Notes under the pieces: generated by a model
Told to the model about the DNA's origin: nothing
Database searches by the model: none
The model's input: only the letters and a program-made list of their open reading frames with translations
Position numbers and translations under genes: made by a program
Shown here: positions 17,435-25,680 of the stretch, piece by piece
Numbering within the stretch: position 1 is the first letter of the stretch
How the letters are laid out: each line of letters begins with the position of its first letter
Assembly (NCBI GenBank): GCA_030525525.1
Contig: JAUNEN010000001.1
Span: forward strand, 94,934-147,045
DNA length: 52,112 nucleotides
Source of the DNA: Erysipelotrichaceae bacterium
Lineage (GTDB): Bacteria > Bacillota_I > Bacilli_A > Erysipelotrichales > Erysipelotrichaceae
Direction: 5' to 3'

Positions 17435-17974
17435 TTAGTCTGTATAGTTTCTTCCGATTTCCATTGCTTTGCGGTTATAGTCGAGCATATCCGCATGACG
17501 TGCTGAAATACACTTTTCAAGAGCAGCTGATACTGTTTCCTCGTTGTATTCACCGAGAACAGAGAGCAGTTTGCCCATCAGAATCATATTGGCAAGCTGG
17601 CTGAATCCATTTTCATCGGCCAGTTTTGTTGCAGGTACATAGTAGACGCTGACATCGTCGCGCTCAACTTTTCTTGCGATCAGGGAGCTGTCAACGAGAA
17701 TGATTCCGCCTTTTCTGACTGCTTTCTCATATTTGTCAAGAGACGGAAGATTCATTGCGACAAGCACATCCGGTGTCAGAACGATCGGTGCGCCGACCGG
17801 CTCATCGGAAAGAATGACTGAGCAGTTTGCAGTACCGCCGCGCATTTCGGGACCGTAGGAAGGCAGCCAGCTGACATTCTTCTCTTCGATTAATCCCTTA
17901 TAGGCAAGAACCTTGCCTGAGAACAGAAGACCCTGTCCGCCGAATCCGGCAAATAAGAATTCTCTGGAAGCCAT
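17435..17974 (-). CDS. vorC: 2-oxoacid:ferredoxin oxidoreductase, gamma subunit
   Basis: The 179-residue gamma subunit of a four-subunit 2-oxoacid:ferredoxin oxidoreductase. The family signature FAGFGGQGLLFSGKVLA is at the N-terminus, and WLPSYGPEMRGGTANCSVILSDEP matches the conserved core. It lies 2 nt after the beta subunit gene and 21 nt before ilvE. The subunit set (separate alpha, beta, gamma, and a ferredoxin-like delta) fits the 2-oxoisovalerate (VOR) or 2-oxoglutarate (KOR) types; I favour VOR because of ilvE and the Val T-box. Gene letter follows common VOR naming, which varies between sources. Confidence 0.9.
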   Translation of the reverse strand: MASREFLFAGFGGQGLLFSGKVLAYKGLIEEKNVSWLPSYGPEMRGGTANCSVILSDEPVGAPIVLTPDVLVAMNLPSLDKYEKAVRKGGIILVDSSLIARKVERDDVSVYYVPATKLADENGFSQLANMILMGKLLSVLGEYNEETVSAALEKCISARHADMLDYNRKAMEIGRNYTD

Positions 17975-17976
17975 GG

Positions 17977-18744
17977 TCAGTCCTCCTTCTTTGCAACGCC
18001 GATTCCGGCGCTTCTGTCTTTGTAAACACCCAGCGGATAGTAAGGAATCATGTTGTCATCGATCCACTTCAGAGCTTCCTTCGGTGTCATGCCCCAGTTT
18101 GTCGGGCAGGAGCTGATCACTTCGATCAGTGAGAAGCCCTTGCCTTCAATCTGGTTCTGGAATGCTTTCTTGATGGCTTTCTTTGCCTTGCGGACATTTG
18201 CAACACTGTTGACAGTGACTCTTTCAAGGTATTCCGGACCTTCGAGTTCGGACAGCATTTCACAGATCTTGACCGGATAGCCGCATGCCTTGACATCGCG
18301 TCCGTAAGGAGAAGTCTGTGTGACCTGACCGGGCAGTGAGGTCGGTGCCATCTGGCCGCCGGTCATACCGTAAATTGCATTGTTGATGAAGATGACTGTG
18401 ATATTTTCATTTCTTGCGGCAGCGTGAACTGTTTCAGCTGTACCGATGGAAGCCAGGTCGCCGTCACCCTGATATGTAAAGACAATCAGGTTGTCCGGAT
18501 CGGAACGCTTGACGCCGGTTGCAACAGCCGGAGCACGTCCGTGGGCAGCTTCGATCATATCGCAGTTGAAATAATCATAAGCCATAACCGAGCAGCCGAC
18601 AGGAGCGATACCGACAGTCTTGCCCTCGATCCCGAGTTCATCGATTGCTTCCGCAACAAGGCGGTGCACGATGCCGTGGGTGCAGCCCGGGCAGTAGTGA
18701 AGAGGAACATCAGCGAGTGATTTCGGTTTGTCAAATACGATCAT
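17977..18744 (-). CDS. vorA: 2-oxoacid:ferredoxin oxidoreductase, beta (TPP-binding) subunit
   Basis: The 255-residue thiamine-diphosphate-binding subunit. HYCPGCTHGIVHRLVAEAI at the N-terminus carries the conserved CPGCxHG; the TPP/Mg motif is YQGDGDLASIGTAETVHAA followed by NITVIFINNAIYGMTGGQ. I chose the ATG at 18744 because GGGAGG sits 8 nt upstream; an in-frame start at 18777 lies inside the alpha gene. It starts one base after the alpha subunit stop. With alpha it forms the active site that cleaves or forms the 2-oxoacid using CoA and ferredoxin. Confidence 0.92.
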   Translation of the reverse strand: MIVFDKPKSLADVPLHYCPGCTHGIVHRLVAEAIDELGIEGKTVGIAPVGCSVMAYDYFNCDMIEAAHGRAPAVATGVKRSDPDNLIVFTYQGDGDLASIGTAETVHAAARNENITVIFINNAIYGMTGGQMAPTSLPGQVTQTSPYGRDVKACGYPVKICEMLSELEGPEYLERVTVNSVANVRKAKKAIKKAFQNQIEGKGFSLIEVISSCPTNWGMTPKEALKWIDDNMIPYYPLGVYKDRSAGIGVAKKED

Positions 18745-18745
18745 C

Positions 18746-19810
18746 TTATTTTCCTCCCTTCTCATTGGCTTCAACAATTGCCTGATAAACCTGATCCGGT
18801 GTCGGAATCATACCGCCGACACGATAGCACAGGCTTACAGGTACTCTGCATTCAGTAGCGAGTCTGACATCTTCGATCATCTGACCCATGGAAAGCTCAA
18901 CGCTGATGATCTGCTTTGCATGATCGGCAGCCTTGGCAAAGACTTTCTTCGGGAACGGCCAGAGAGTGATCGGACGGATGAGACCTGCCTTGATGCCGTT
19001 GGCGCGTGCTTCGTTGACAGCGTTTCTGCTGACACGGGCAGCGATACCGAAAGCAGCGATAATGATATCTGCATCTTCGGTCAGATATTCTTCAGCGAGC
19101 GCTTCCTTTTCTTCAATGACTGCGTACTTCTGATAGCGCTCGATATTTGTCTTTTCAAGCTGTTCGGCATTCAGATAGAGAGAGTTGATGACATTGTGCT
19201 CTCTGGCCATCTTTGTGCCTGTAGTAGCCCAGGGCTTTGCGGGAGCTTCCTTGATGTCAAAGTCAAAGGAAACCGGCTCCATCATCTGACCGATTGTACC
19301 GTCAGCCAGAATCATGGAAGTCATTCTGTATTCATCCGCCAGTTCGAATCCGCGGATTGTCAGCTGTGCCATTTCCTGTACGGAGGACGGTGCCAGAACG
19401 ATCATATGATAGTCGCCGTGTCCGCCGCCTCTTGTAGCCTGGAAGTAATCAGACTGGGAAGGCTGAATGCCGCCAAGACCGGGACCGCCGCGCTGTGCAT
19501 TGACAACAAGCGCAGGCAGATCTGCACCGGCTAAATAGGATAAGCCTTCGCTCTTGAGTGAGATACCCGGGCTTGAGGAGGATGTCATGACACGCTTGCC
19601 TGCGGAAGCGACACCGTAAACCATATTGATGGCTGCGATTTCACTTTCAGCCTGCAGGAATGTTCCGCCGATCTTCGGCATTCTCTTTGCCATGTACGCT
19701 GCGATTTCAGTCTGCGGAGTGATCGGATAACCGAAGTAATGACGGCAGCCGGCCTGGATCGCCGCTTCCGCAATTGCTTCATTTCCCTTCATCAAAACTT
19801 TTTCTGCCAC
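18746..19810 (-). CDS. vorB: 2-oxoacid:ferredoxin oxidoreductase, alpha subunit (VorB-type)
   Basis: The 354-residue alpha subunit, normal length for 3-methyl-2-oxobutanoate:ferredoxin oxidoreductase VorB. The N-terminus AEKVLMKGNEAIAEAAIQAG then YFGYPITPQTEIAAYMAKR is the classic start of the family, and SSSSPGISLKSEGLSYLAG and QRGGPGLGG are the conserved pyrimidine-domain blocks. The open frame continues upstream through the ferredoxin gene in another frame; the real start is the GTG at 19810, which has AAGGTG 6 nt upstream and matches the family N-terminus. It lies 10 nt after the ferredoxin gene. Whether the enzyme oxidises 2-oxoacids or carboxylates acyl-CoA depends on the ferredoxin pool. 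Confidence 0.93.
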   Translation of the reverse strand: MAEKVLMKGNEAIAEAAIQAGCRHYFGYPITPQTEIAAYMAKRMPKIGGTFLQAESEIAAINMVYGVASAGKRVMTSSSSPGISLKSEGLSYLAGADLPALVVNAQRGGPGLGGIQPSQSDYFQATRGGGHGDYHMIVLAPSSVQEMAQLTIRGFELADEYRMTSMILADGTIGQMMEPVSFDFDIKEAPAKPWATTGTKMAREHNVINSLYLNAEQLEKTNIERYQKYAVIEEKEALAEEYLTEDADIIIAAFGIAARVSRNAVNEARANGIKAGLIRPITLWPFPKKVFAKAADHAKQIISVELSMGQMIEDVRLATECRVPVSLCYRVGGMIPTPDQVYQAIVEANEKGGK

Positions 19811-19820
19811 TTCATTCACC

Positions 19821-20027
19821 TTACCTTTCGACCTTGATAATGCAGTCCGGGCACATGATTGCGCAGGATGCGCATCCGATGCACTGCTCCATATCGATGC
19901 ACTCGGCGGGATGATGTCCCTTCTTGTTGATCTTTTCTTTTGAAAGCTGAAGAATGCCTTTCGGGCAGGCATCCGTGCAAAGACCGCATCCTTTGCACTC
20001 GTCTTCTCTGAACGTGATTTTTGCCAT
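19821..20027 (-). CDS. vorD: 2-oxoacid oxidoreductase delta subunit, 2x[4Fe-4S] ferredoxin
   Basis: A 68-residue ferredoxin with two complete cluster motifs, CKGCGLCTDACPKG and CIGCASCAIMCPDC. It is the electron-transfer delta subunit of the complex, encoded directly ahead of the alpha subunit. The longer ORF in which the alpha gene sits overlaps it in another frame, but the ferredoxin frame is clearly the coding one. Confidence 0.93.
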   Translation of the reverse strand: MAKITFREDECKGCGLCTDACPKGILQLSKEKINKKGHHPAECIDMEQCIGCASCAIMCPDCIIKVER

Positions 20028-20069
20028 ATTACCTCTTTCCTTTCCTCGCGGTATGAAATATGAATGCGT

Positions 20070-20735
20070 TTAGTCAACCGGCCGCTTCTGAAGCTTCATC
20101 GGAAACAGATTGTCAATCTTTCCGGCAAGTTTCGGGGCAAGCTTTTCATCAACCGATGTCAGCACAACCGGCAGTTTCGTTAATTCGGAAACCTCTTGTG
20201 CAAAGTGAAGCGAATTGAGTACGCAGGTCTCATCCGTTTCCGCGCCGAGATTGGAGTTGTTGATAATGCCGGTGAATTTCAGCCGGCCTGCTTCTTCGAT
20301 CTCATCCATAACTTCCTTTACGCTTGCCGCATCGGGAGTCAGGGGTCTGTATTGATTGATCACAAGAAACATATCGTAGTTGTTTTCGTCACTGATCATA
20401 CGGGAAAGTCTGCCAAGGGCCAGTGCCCCGCGGTCATCGCCGCCGACATCAATGATCGAATACATCGAAGTATCATCCACAATGGCATACATGTCCTGCG
20501 GAAGTGCAGGAATATCCAGTGAACTGTTTGCGTAGGGCGATACGATCAGTCTGATTCCCGCCTCATCGAATGCATCCTTGCTGTCGAGGGTACGGAAATA
20601 AGGATTGACGATATCAAGATCCGCAATTGCCGTATTCTCATGAAGCTTTTTCAGCTCAAGCGCCATGTTTACAGCGATATTTGTCTTGCCGCTGCCGTAA
20701 TGTCCGGCCAGAAGTGTAATCCGTTTATAGTTCAT
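20070..20735 (-). CDS. P-loop ATPase (MinD/CobQ-like SIMIBI fold)
   Basis: A 221-residue cytosolic nucleotide-binding protein. Walker A is LLAGHYGSGKTNIAVNMAL; the SIMIBI-type Asp region is AIADLDIVNPYFR, and SIIDVGGDDRGALALGRL looks like the Walker B/switch region. MFLVINQYRPLTPD and GIINNSNLGAETDE fit the base-recognition side. The ATG at 20735 lies inside the end of the acyl-CoA synthetase gene (11-base overlap), so translation is coupled. It sits between the synthetase and the ferredoxin gene of the operon. A role in Fe-S cluster or complex maturation is possible but not shown; no CxxC of Mrp/ApbC type is seen. Confidence 0.75.
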   Translation of the reverse strand: MNYKRITLLAGHYGSGKTNIAVNMALELKKLHENTAIADLDIVNPYFRTLDSKDAFDEAGIRLIVSPYANSSLDIPALPQDMYAIVDDTSMYSIIDVGGDDRGALALGRLSRMISDENNYDMFLVINQYRPLTPDAASVKEVMDEIEEAGRLKFTGIINNSNLGAETDETCVLNSLHFAQEVSELTKLPVVLTSVDEKLAPKLAGKIDNLFPMKLQKRPVD

Positions 20736-23019
20736 TTCTCTTGATCTTTCCGCTGACTGTCTTGGGGAGTTCATCCCTGAAGACAACCGCACGAGGATAT
20801 TTGTAAGGAGCTGTCCTGGACTTGACGTAGTTCTGGATTTCCTTCACCAGTTCGTCATTGCCTTCCTTGCCTTTGACAAGTACGATGGAAGCCTTGACAA
20901 TCTGTCCGCGTACGGGATCAGGCATTGCGCTGACGCCGCATTCGAGAACATACGGAAGCTCCATGATGATGCTTTCGATCTCGAACGGGCCGATGCGGTA
21001 GCCGCTGGATTTGATGACATCATCCTTACGGCCGACATACCAGTAGAAGCCGTCTTCATCTTTCCAGGCAACATCTCCTGTATGGTAGTAGCCGTCTTTC
21101 CAGGTCGCCGCTGTTTCCTCTTCATCCTTGTAATAGCAGACAGCAAGTCCGGGCGGAAGTCCGTTTCTGATATCGACAACGATCTCGCCGGTTTCACCGA
21201 CCGGTACCGGTACATCGTTTGCGTCAACCAGAGTAACCGGATAAATCGGAGCAGGTTTGCCCATCGATCCGATCTTATGGGGAGCACCGACCAGATTGCC
21301 GATGATCATGGTTGATTCGGACTGTCCGAAGCCTTCCATGATTCTTAAGCCTGTCGCCTTTTCAAACTGGCGGTAGACTTCGGGATTGAGTGCTTCTCCG
21401 GCAGTTGTCATATGCTTGACGCTGGAGAAGTCATATTTTGAAATGTCCTGCTTGATCATCATTCTTAACATCGTAGGCGGTGCACAGAATGTCGTGATCT
21501 GATATTTTGCAAACATCGGCAGGATGTCGGCCGCATCGAAGCGGTCAAAGTCATATGTGAAGACAGCGCCTTCGGCAAGCCACTGTCCGTAGAGCTTGCC
21601 CCACATTGCCTTCGCCCAGCCGGTATCGCTGATCGTATAGTGGAGGCCGTTGGGATCGACTGTATGCCAGTATCTGGCAGTGTGGAAATGGCCCAGCGGA
21701 TACTGATAGGTATGAGCAGCGATCTTGGGATAGCCGCTTGTGCCGCTGGTGAAGTACATCAGCATCAGATCATGTCCGCCCGGTGCATTCTCGCCTCTTG
21801 CAAAGTGAGAGCTATACATCACATAGTCTTCATCAAAATTCTTCCAGCCTTCTCTTTCGCCGTTTACAATCAGCTTGTATTTCAGGCCGTCATACTTTTC
21901 GCAGGCAAGGTCAACCTGATGGGCAACATCGTCATCGCCCGTACAGATGATTGCACTGATGCCCGCCTTCTCAAAGCGGTAGGCAAAGTCATGTTCCTGC
22001 AGCTGGTTGGTTGCCGGGATGGCAATTGCCCCGAGCTTGTTGAGGCCGAGCATTGCAAACCAGAACTGATAGTGGCGCTTGAGGACAAGCATGACTCTGT
22101 CGCCGCGTTTGATGCCGAGTGCCTTGAAGTAGTTGGCACATTGCGATGAGGCACGCTTCATGTCACGGAATGTGAATCTTCTTTCCGTCTTATCCTTTGA
22201 TACATGCAGCATCGCAAGCTTTTCAGGTTCGCGCTTTGCCAGCGCATCAACCAGGTCGAATGCGAAGTTGAAGTGTTCGATATTCTTGAATGTGATCTTT
22301 GTCGGGGTGCCGTTGTCGTTTTCTTCGACATCGATATAATTCTGCCAGATTCTGGCTGAAGATCTCGGGTCTTCGAGCTGGGCACGGCTTTCCTGAATGA
22401 TCGGTGCCGCACTCAATTCGGGAATCGGCTCGCCGGCCGGATTCAGAACGATTGCATAGAAGACGCAGTCGCTGCCGCCCACCGCGATCATGCCGTGGGG
22501 AGTTTCCGAGTTGTAGTAAATGGAATCGCCCGGGCCGAGCACTTCACTGTGTTCGCCGACCTGAACCTTGAGATATCCTTCAATGACGATATCGCATTCC
22601 TGACCGGCATGTGAAGTTAACTCAATGTCTCTTGACTGGGCAGATTCATCAAAGATGCTGCGGACATAGAGCGGTTCGGCGATTCTGTTCTGGAAGGCAT
22701 ATGCCAGATTGTAATAGGTCATGCCATGTGCCTGGGAAACACGCTGTGCCCCACCTGCACGCGTCAGTGTATATGACTGCAGCCTCGGGCTGTCGCCTTC
22801 GATGATGTCCGTGACGTTGACTCTGCATTTGAGTGCCACTTTATAAATGAATGTGAAGTTCAGATCCTGTTTTCCCTGCTCGCAGGCAAGATACTCTTCA
22901 ACATCGACGCCGCAGGCATTTGCCATCTCGGTAGGCGTATAGCCTGAAGATTCACGCAGTTCGTGGATGCGTGCAGCCATTTCCTGTATCTTATAATCCA
23001 ATCCTGTAATCTGTTCCAT
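20725..23019 (-). CDS. HTH-cupin-acyl-CoA synthetase fusion (Val-linked)
   Basis: A 764-residue three-part protein. Residues 10-77 form an XRE-type helix-turn-helix (MAARIHELRESSGYTPTEMA, CGVDVEEYLACEQGK). Residues 113-195 form a cupin barrel (TSHAGQECDIVIEGYLKV, GPGDSIYYNSETPHGM). From about 245 to the end is an AMP-forming acyl-CoA synthetase of the medium-chain (MACS) type: phosphate loop MYFTSGTSGYPK, GEALNPEVYRQFEKATG, EGFGQSEST, YHTGDVAWKDEDGFYWYVGR and catalytic-Lys tail KTVSGKIKRNEL. XRE-cupin is a common regulator layout, but here it is fused to an enzyme. It heads the operon with the oxidoreductase and ilvE and is controlled by the Val T-box. I infer it activates isobutyrate or a related branched acid, and may bind DNA or sense its ligand. 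The ATG at 23019 has AGGAGA upstream. Confidence 0.9.
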   Translation of the reverse strand: MEQITGLDYKIQEMAARIHELRESSGYTPTEMANACGVDVEEYLACEQGKQDLNFTFIYKVALKCRVNVTDIIEGDSPRLQSYTLTRAGGAQRVSQAHGMTYYNLAYAFQNRIAEPLYVRSIFDESAQSRDIELTSHAGQECDIVIEGYLKVQVGEHSEVLGPGDSIYYNSETPHGMIAVGGSDCVFYAIVLNPAGEPIPELSAAPIIQESRAQLEDPRSSARIWQNYIDVEENDNGTPTKITFKNIEHFNFAFDLVDALAKREPEKLAMLHVSKDKTERRFTFRDMKRASSQCANYFKALGIKRGDRVMLVLKRHYQFWFAMLGLNKLGAIAIPATNQLQEHDFAYRFEKAGISAIICTGDDDVAHQVDLACEKYDGLKYKLIVNGEREGWKNFDEDYVMYSSHFARGENAPGGHDLMLMYFTSGTSGYPKIAAHTYQYPLGHFHTARYWHTVDPNGLHYTISDTGWAKAMWGKLYGQWLAEGAVFTYDFDRFDAADILPMFAKYQITTFCAPPTMLRMMIKQDISKYDFSSVKHMTTAGEALNPEVYRQFEKATGLRIMEGFGQSESTMIIGNLVGAPHKIGSMGKPAPIYPVTLVDANDVPVPVGETGEIVVDIRNGLPPGLAVCYYKDEEETAATWKDGYYHTGDVAWKDEDGFYWYVGRKDDVIKSSGYRIGPFEIESIIMELPYVLECGVSAMPDPVRGQIVKASIVLVKGKEGNDELVKEIQNYVKSRTAPYKYPRAVVFRDELPKTVSGKIKRNEL

Positions 23020-23054
23020 GCATTCTCTCCTGTCTTTTGCTCAGGCAGTATTGA

Positions 23055-23271
23055 TGAAAAAATAAAAGGCATCCCGTGTAAGGACGCCTTGAGCGTGGTA
23101 CCACCTTGACTTGCTTCTCAGATACGTAACGTGTATGAACGGTATTTCCTACTGCAATGTTCAGAAATACAAGCTCCGGGGCGACTTCGTTTTCTGCTGT
23201 TCATCTGCTCTCACCAAACGCAGACTCTCTGGTCGAATCAGCCGGGAAACTACTCCTCCCCTTCATTGCTT
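23055..23271 (-). promoter_or_regulatory. T-box leader, specifier read as GUC (Val)
   Basis: The minus strand shows the T-box core AAGGTGGTACCACGC (23093-23107), followed by a terminator hairpin AAGGCGTCC..GGGATGCCTT (23065-23090) with a T-tract. Stem I features include AGAGAG and TTTGGTGA. The specifier region reads ACGAA-GTC-GCCCCGGAGC; GTC at 23183-23185 codes for valine. The same ten-base spacing to the following GAGC-type element recurs in the two other leaders, which supports the reading. It would allow transcription of the downstream operon when tRNA(Val) is uncharged. Confidence 0.88.
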
Positions 23272-23277
23272 GCGAGC

Positions 23278-23305
23278 ATTATACCAAATACTCATTTTGA
23301 AACAA
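23278..23305 (-). promoter_or_regulatory. Promoter of the Val T-box operon
   Basis: Minus strand: TTGTTT, 16-nt spacer, TATAAT, about 7 nt before the predicted leader start. Same -35 and spacing as the liv and nucleoside-transporter promoters. Confidence 0.7.
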
Positions 23306-23376
23306 ACAGATTTTTCTCAAATCATGCATGATATGCAGGATTTTTTACACTATTTTCTGAAAACTTTTCATTCAAA

Positions 23377-25638
23377 TCAGAGCTTGTTTCTCTGGATTTT
23401 GCCGCTGATGGTCTTGGGCAGGTGATCTTTGAAGACAACGATACGCGGATATTTATAAGGTGCAGTGTTCTTCTTGACATAGTTCTGGATGTCTTTCTTG
23501 AGCTCTTCGCTCGGTTCAACACCCTTGACCAGGACAATACTTGCCTTGACAACCTGACCTCTGATTTCATCCGGCTCGGCGCTGACACCGCATTCAAGAA
23601 CATAGGGAAGTTCCATAATGACGCTTTCAATCTCGAACGGGCCGATGCGGTAGCCGCTTGACTTGATGACATCATCAACTCTGCCGACATACCAGAAATA
23701 TCCGTCTTCATCACGCCATGCTTCATCGCCGGTGTGATAGTAGCCGTCATGCCAGACAGCATTTGTCGCATCCTCATTGCGGTAGTAGCCTTTGAACAGG
23801 CCGCAGGGAATGCCTTCCTTTGTGCTGATGCAGATTTCACCGGGTTCGCCATCCGGTACCGGATTGCCGTCTCTGTCCAGAAGATCGATCTGATAGAGCG
23901 GTGTCGGCTTGCCCATGGAGCCAAGCTTCACGGAGCTGCCGAGCAGATTCGCAATTGCCAGCGTGCATTCGGTCTGACCGAAGCCTTCCATGATCTTGAG
24001 ACCTGTCGCCTTTTCAAACTGACGGTAGACTTCAGGGTTGAGCGCTTCGCCGGCTGTTGTCATATGGACAACTGAAGAAAGATCGTATTTGGAAATATCT
24101 TCCTTGATCAGCATTCTGAGAATGGTCGGCGGTGCGCAGAAGGTTGTGATCTGATACTTCGCAAACATCGGCAGAATCTCACTTGCCTTGAAGCGTTCGA
24201 AGTCATATGTGAAGACTGCACCTTCCTGCAGCCACTGGCCGTACAGCTTGCCCCAGAGAGCCTTTCCCCAGCCGGTATCACTGATTGTAAAATGCAGGCC
24301 GCCGTCACTGACACCATGCCAGTACTTGGCAGTGATGAAATGACCGAGTGCATATTTGCAGGAATGCTCTGCGATCTTTGGATAGCCGGTTGTACCGGAA
24401 GTAAAGAACATCAGCTGCGTATCATCGCCGCACGGGGTATCGGCACTTCTGTAGAAGTGGGTGCTGTAGAGACTGTATTCATCATCGAAATCCTGCCAGC
24501 CTTCCCTTCTGCCGCCGACCAGGATTCTGGTCTTCAGTGTGCCGCATCTTGACTGCGCCAGGTCAACCTGTTCGGGAACATCATCCTGGGTTGTCGCAAC
24601 AATTGCCGTGATGCCGGCGGAAAGGAAGCGGTATTCAAAGTCATGTGCCTGCAGCTGGCTGGTTGCCGGGATGGCAATTGCGCCGAGCTTGTGGAGCGCC
24701 AGGAATGTGAACCAGAACTGGTAGTGACGCTTGAGGACAACCATGACTCTGTCACCCTTGCGGATGCCGAGCGCCTTGAAATAGTTGGCGCACTGGTTGG
24801 ATGCACGCTTCATATCGCGGAATGTGAAGCGTCTTTCCTTCATATCCTTGTCGATGTGGATCATTGCCAGCTTTTCGGGATCCTTGCGGGCAATCGCATC
24901 GACGACATCGAATGCGAAATTGAATTTGTCTTCATTTTTGAAGGAGATCTTCTTCAGTGATCCGTCTTCATCCGTTTCGGTCACGACAAAGTTGTCGCAG
25001 ACAAGCGGACGCTTGTCCTTGGAAGGAATGAATGTATTGCGGATCAGTTTCTCCTGATTGTCGCCGCCGGAAACAACCATGGCGAGGAACAGACACTCAC
25101 GGCCGTCCACCGCAATCATGCCGTGCGGCGTGGAGCTGTTATAGAAGATGCTGTCGCCTTCGCTGAGATATTCGATGTTGTCACCGATCTGCACCTTCAT
25201 GCGGCCGCTGATGACATAGTCGAATTCCTGACCTGCGTGTCTGGTCAGATGAATCGGCTGATCCTGAAGCTCAGGTTCGTATTCATACTGAACATAATAC
25301 GGTTCAGCCAGCTTGTTTCTGAACATCGGTGCCATATTCTGAATGCGGATGCCGTCTTCCTTGATCGCATTCTGAAGATGACCCTTGCGGGTTACCGTGT
25401 AGGAAGAAAGGTTTGCACTTCTTCCTTCGAGAAGATCACTCATACCGACATTGAATGTCAGAGCGCATTTGTGGATGAAGGTAAAAGGCATGTCAGCCCT
25501 ACCGGATTCGTATTCACGATACTGCTCGGGTGTCACCTCGGTCTTTTCAGCCATCTCTTCGATGGTCAGACCGGAGATTTCACGCATTTCATGAATACGC
25601 TGTGCAGTTTCCATCAGTTCGTTTTCTACTCTTTGCAT
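23377..25638 (-). CDS. HTH-cupin-acyl-CoA synthetase fusion (Ile-linked)
   Basis: A 753-residue paralogue of the Val-linked fusion with the same order: XRE-type HTH (RIHEMREISGLTIEEMAEKT, VTPEQYREYESGR), cupin (LTRHAGQEFDYVISGRMKV, EGDSIFYNSSTPHGMIAVDG) and AMP-forming acyl-CoA synthetase (MFFTSGTTGYPKIAEH, EGFGQTECT, YHTGDEAWRDEDGYFWYVGR, tail KTISGKIQRNKL). I chose the ATG at 25638, where GGAGG lies 8 nt upstream, rather than that at 25659, which has no ribosome site. It stands alone behind an Ile T-box, so 2-methylbutyrate is the likely acid; that is inference from the specifier codon. No convincing terminator separates it from the promoter of the Val T-box operon that follows. Confidence 0.9.
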   Translation of the reverse strand: MQRVENELMETAQRIHEMREISGLTIEEMAEKTEVTPEQYREYESGRADMPFTFIHKCALTFNVGMSDLLEGRSANLSSYTVTRKGHLQNAIKEDGIRIQNMAPMFRNKLAEPYYVQYEYEPELQDQPIHLTRHAGQEFDYVISGRMKVQIGDNIEYLSEGDSIFYNSSTPHGMIAVDGRECLFLAMVVSGGDNQEKLIRNTFIPSKDKRPLVCDNFVVTETDEDGSLKKISFKNEDKFNFAFDVVDAIARKDPEKLAMIHIDKDMKERRFTFRDMKRASNQCANYFKALGIRKGDRVMVVLKRHYQFWFTFLALHKLGAIAIPATSQLQAHDFEYRFLSAGITAIVATTQDDVPEQVDLAQSRCGTLKTRILVGGRREGWQDFDDEYSLYSTHFYRSADTPCGDDTQLMFFTSGTTGYPKIAEHSCKYALGHFITAKYWHGVSDGGLHFTISDTGWGKALWGKLYGQWLQEGAVFTYDFERFKASEILPMFAKYQITTFCAPPTILRMLIKEDISKYDLSSVVHMTTAGEALNPEVYRQFEKATGLKIMEGFGQTECTLAIANLLGSSVKLGSMGKPTPLYQIDLLDRDGNPVPDGEPGEICISTKEGIPCGLFKGYYRNEDATNAVWHDGYYHTGDEAWRDEDGYFWYVGRVDDVIKSSGYRIGPFEIESVIMELPYVLECGVSAEPDEIRGQVVKASIVLVKGVEPSEELKKDIQNYVKKNTAPYKYPRIVVFKDHLPKTISGKIQRNKL

Positions 25639-25680
25639 TTCAGCTGCCTCCGCTTTCATTTTTCAGACGGAATGTTTGGA

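Noticed and set aside
18746-20077. Long 443-codon frame suggesting an N-terminal extension of the oxidoreductase alpha subunit
   Set aside because: The first 89 codons overlap the ferredoxin gene in another frame and do not resemble the family; the GTG at 19810 gives the normal N-terminus.
16305-23305. Reading the oxidoreductase/ilvE operon as a purely catabolic Stickland-type pathway
   Set aside because: A T-box, an AMP-forming rather than ADP-forming synthetase, and three amino-acid-specific leaders fit biosynthesis better; I cannot exclude reversible use.
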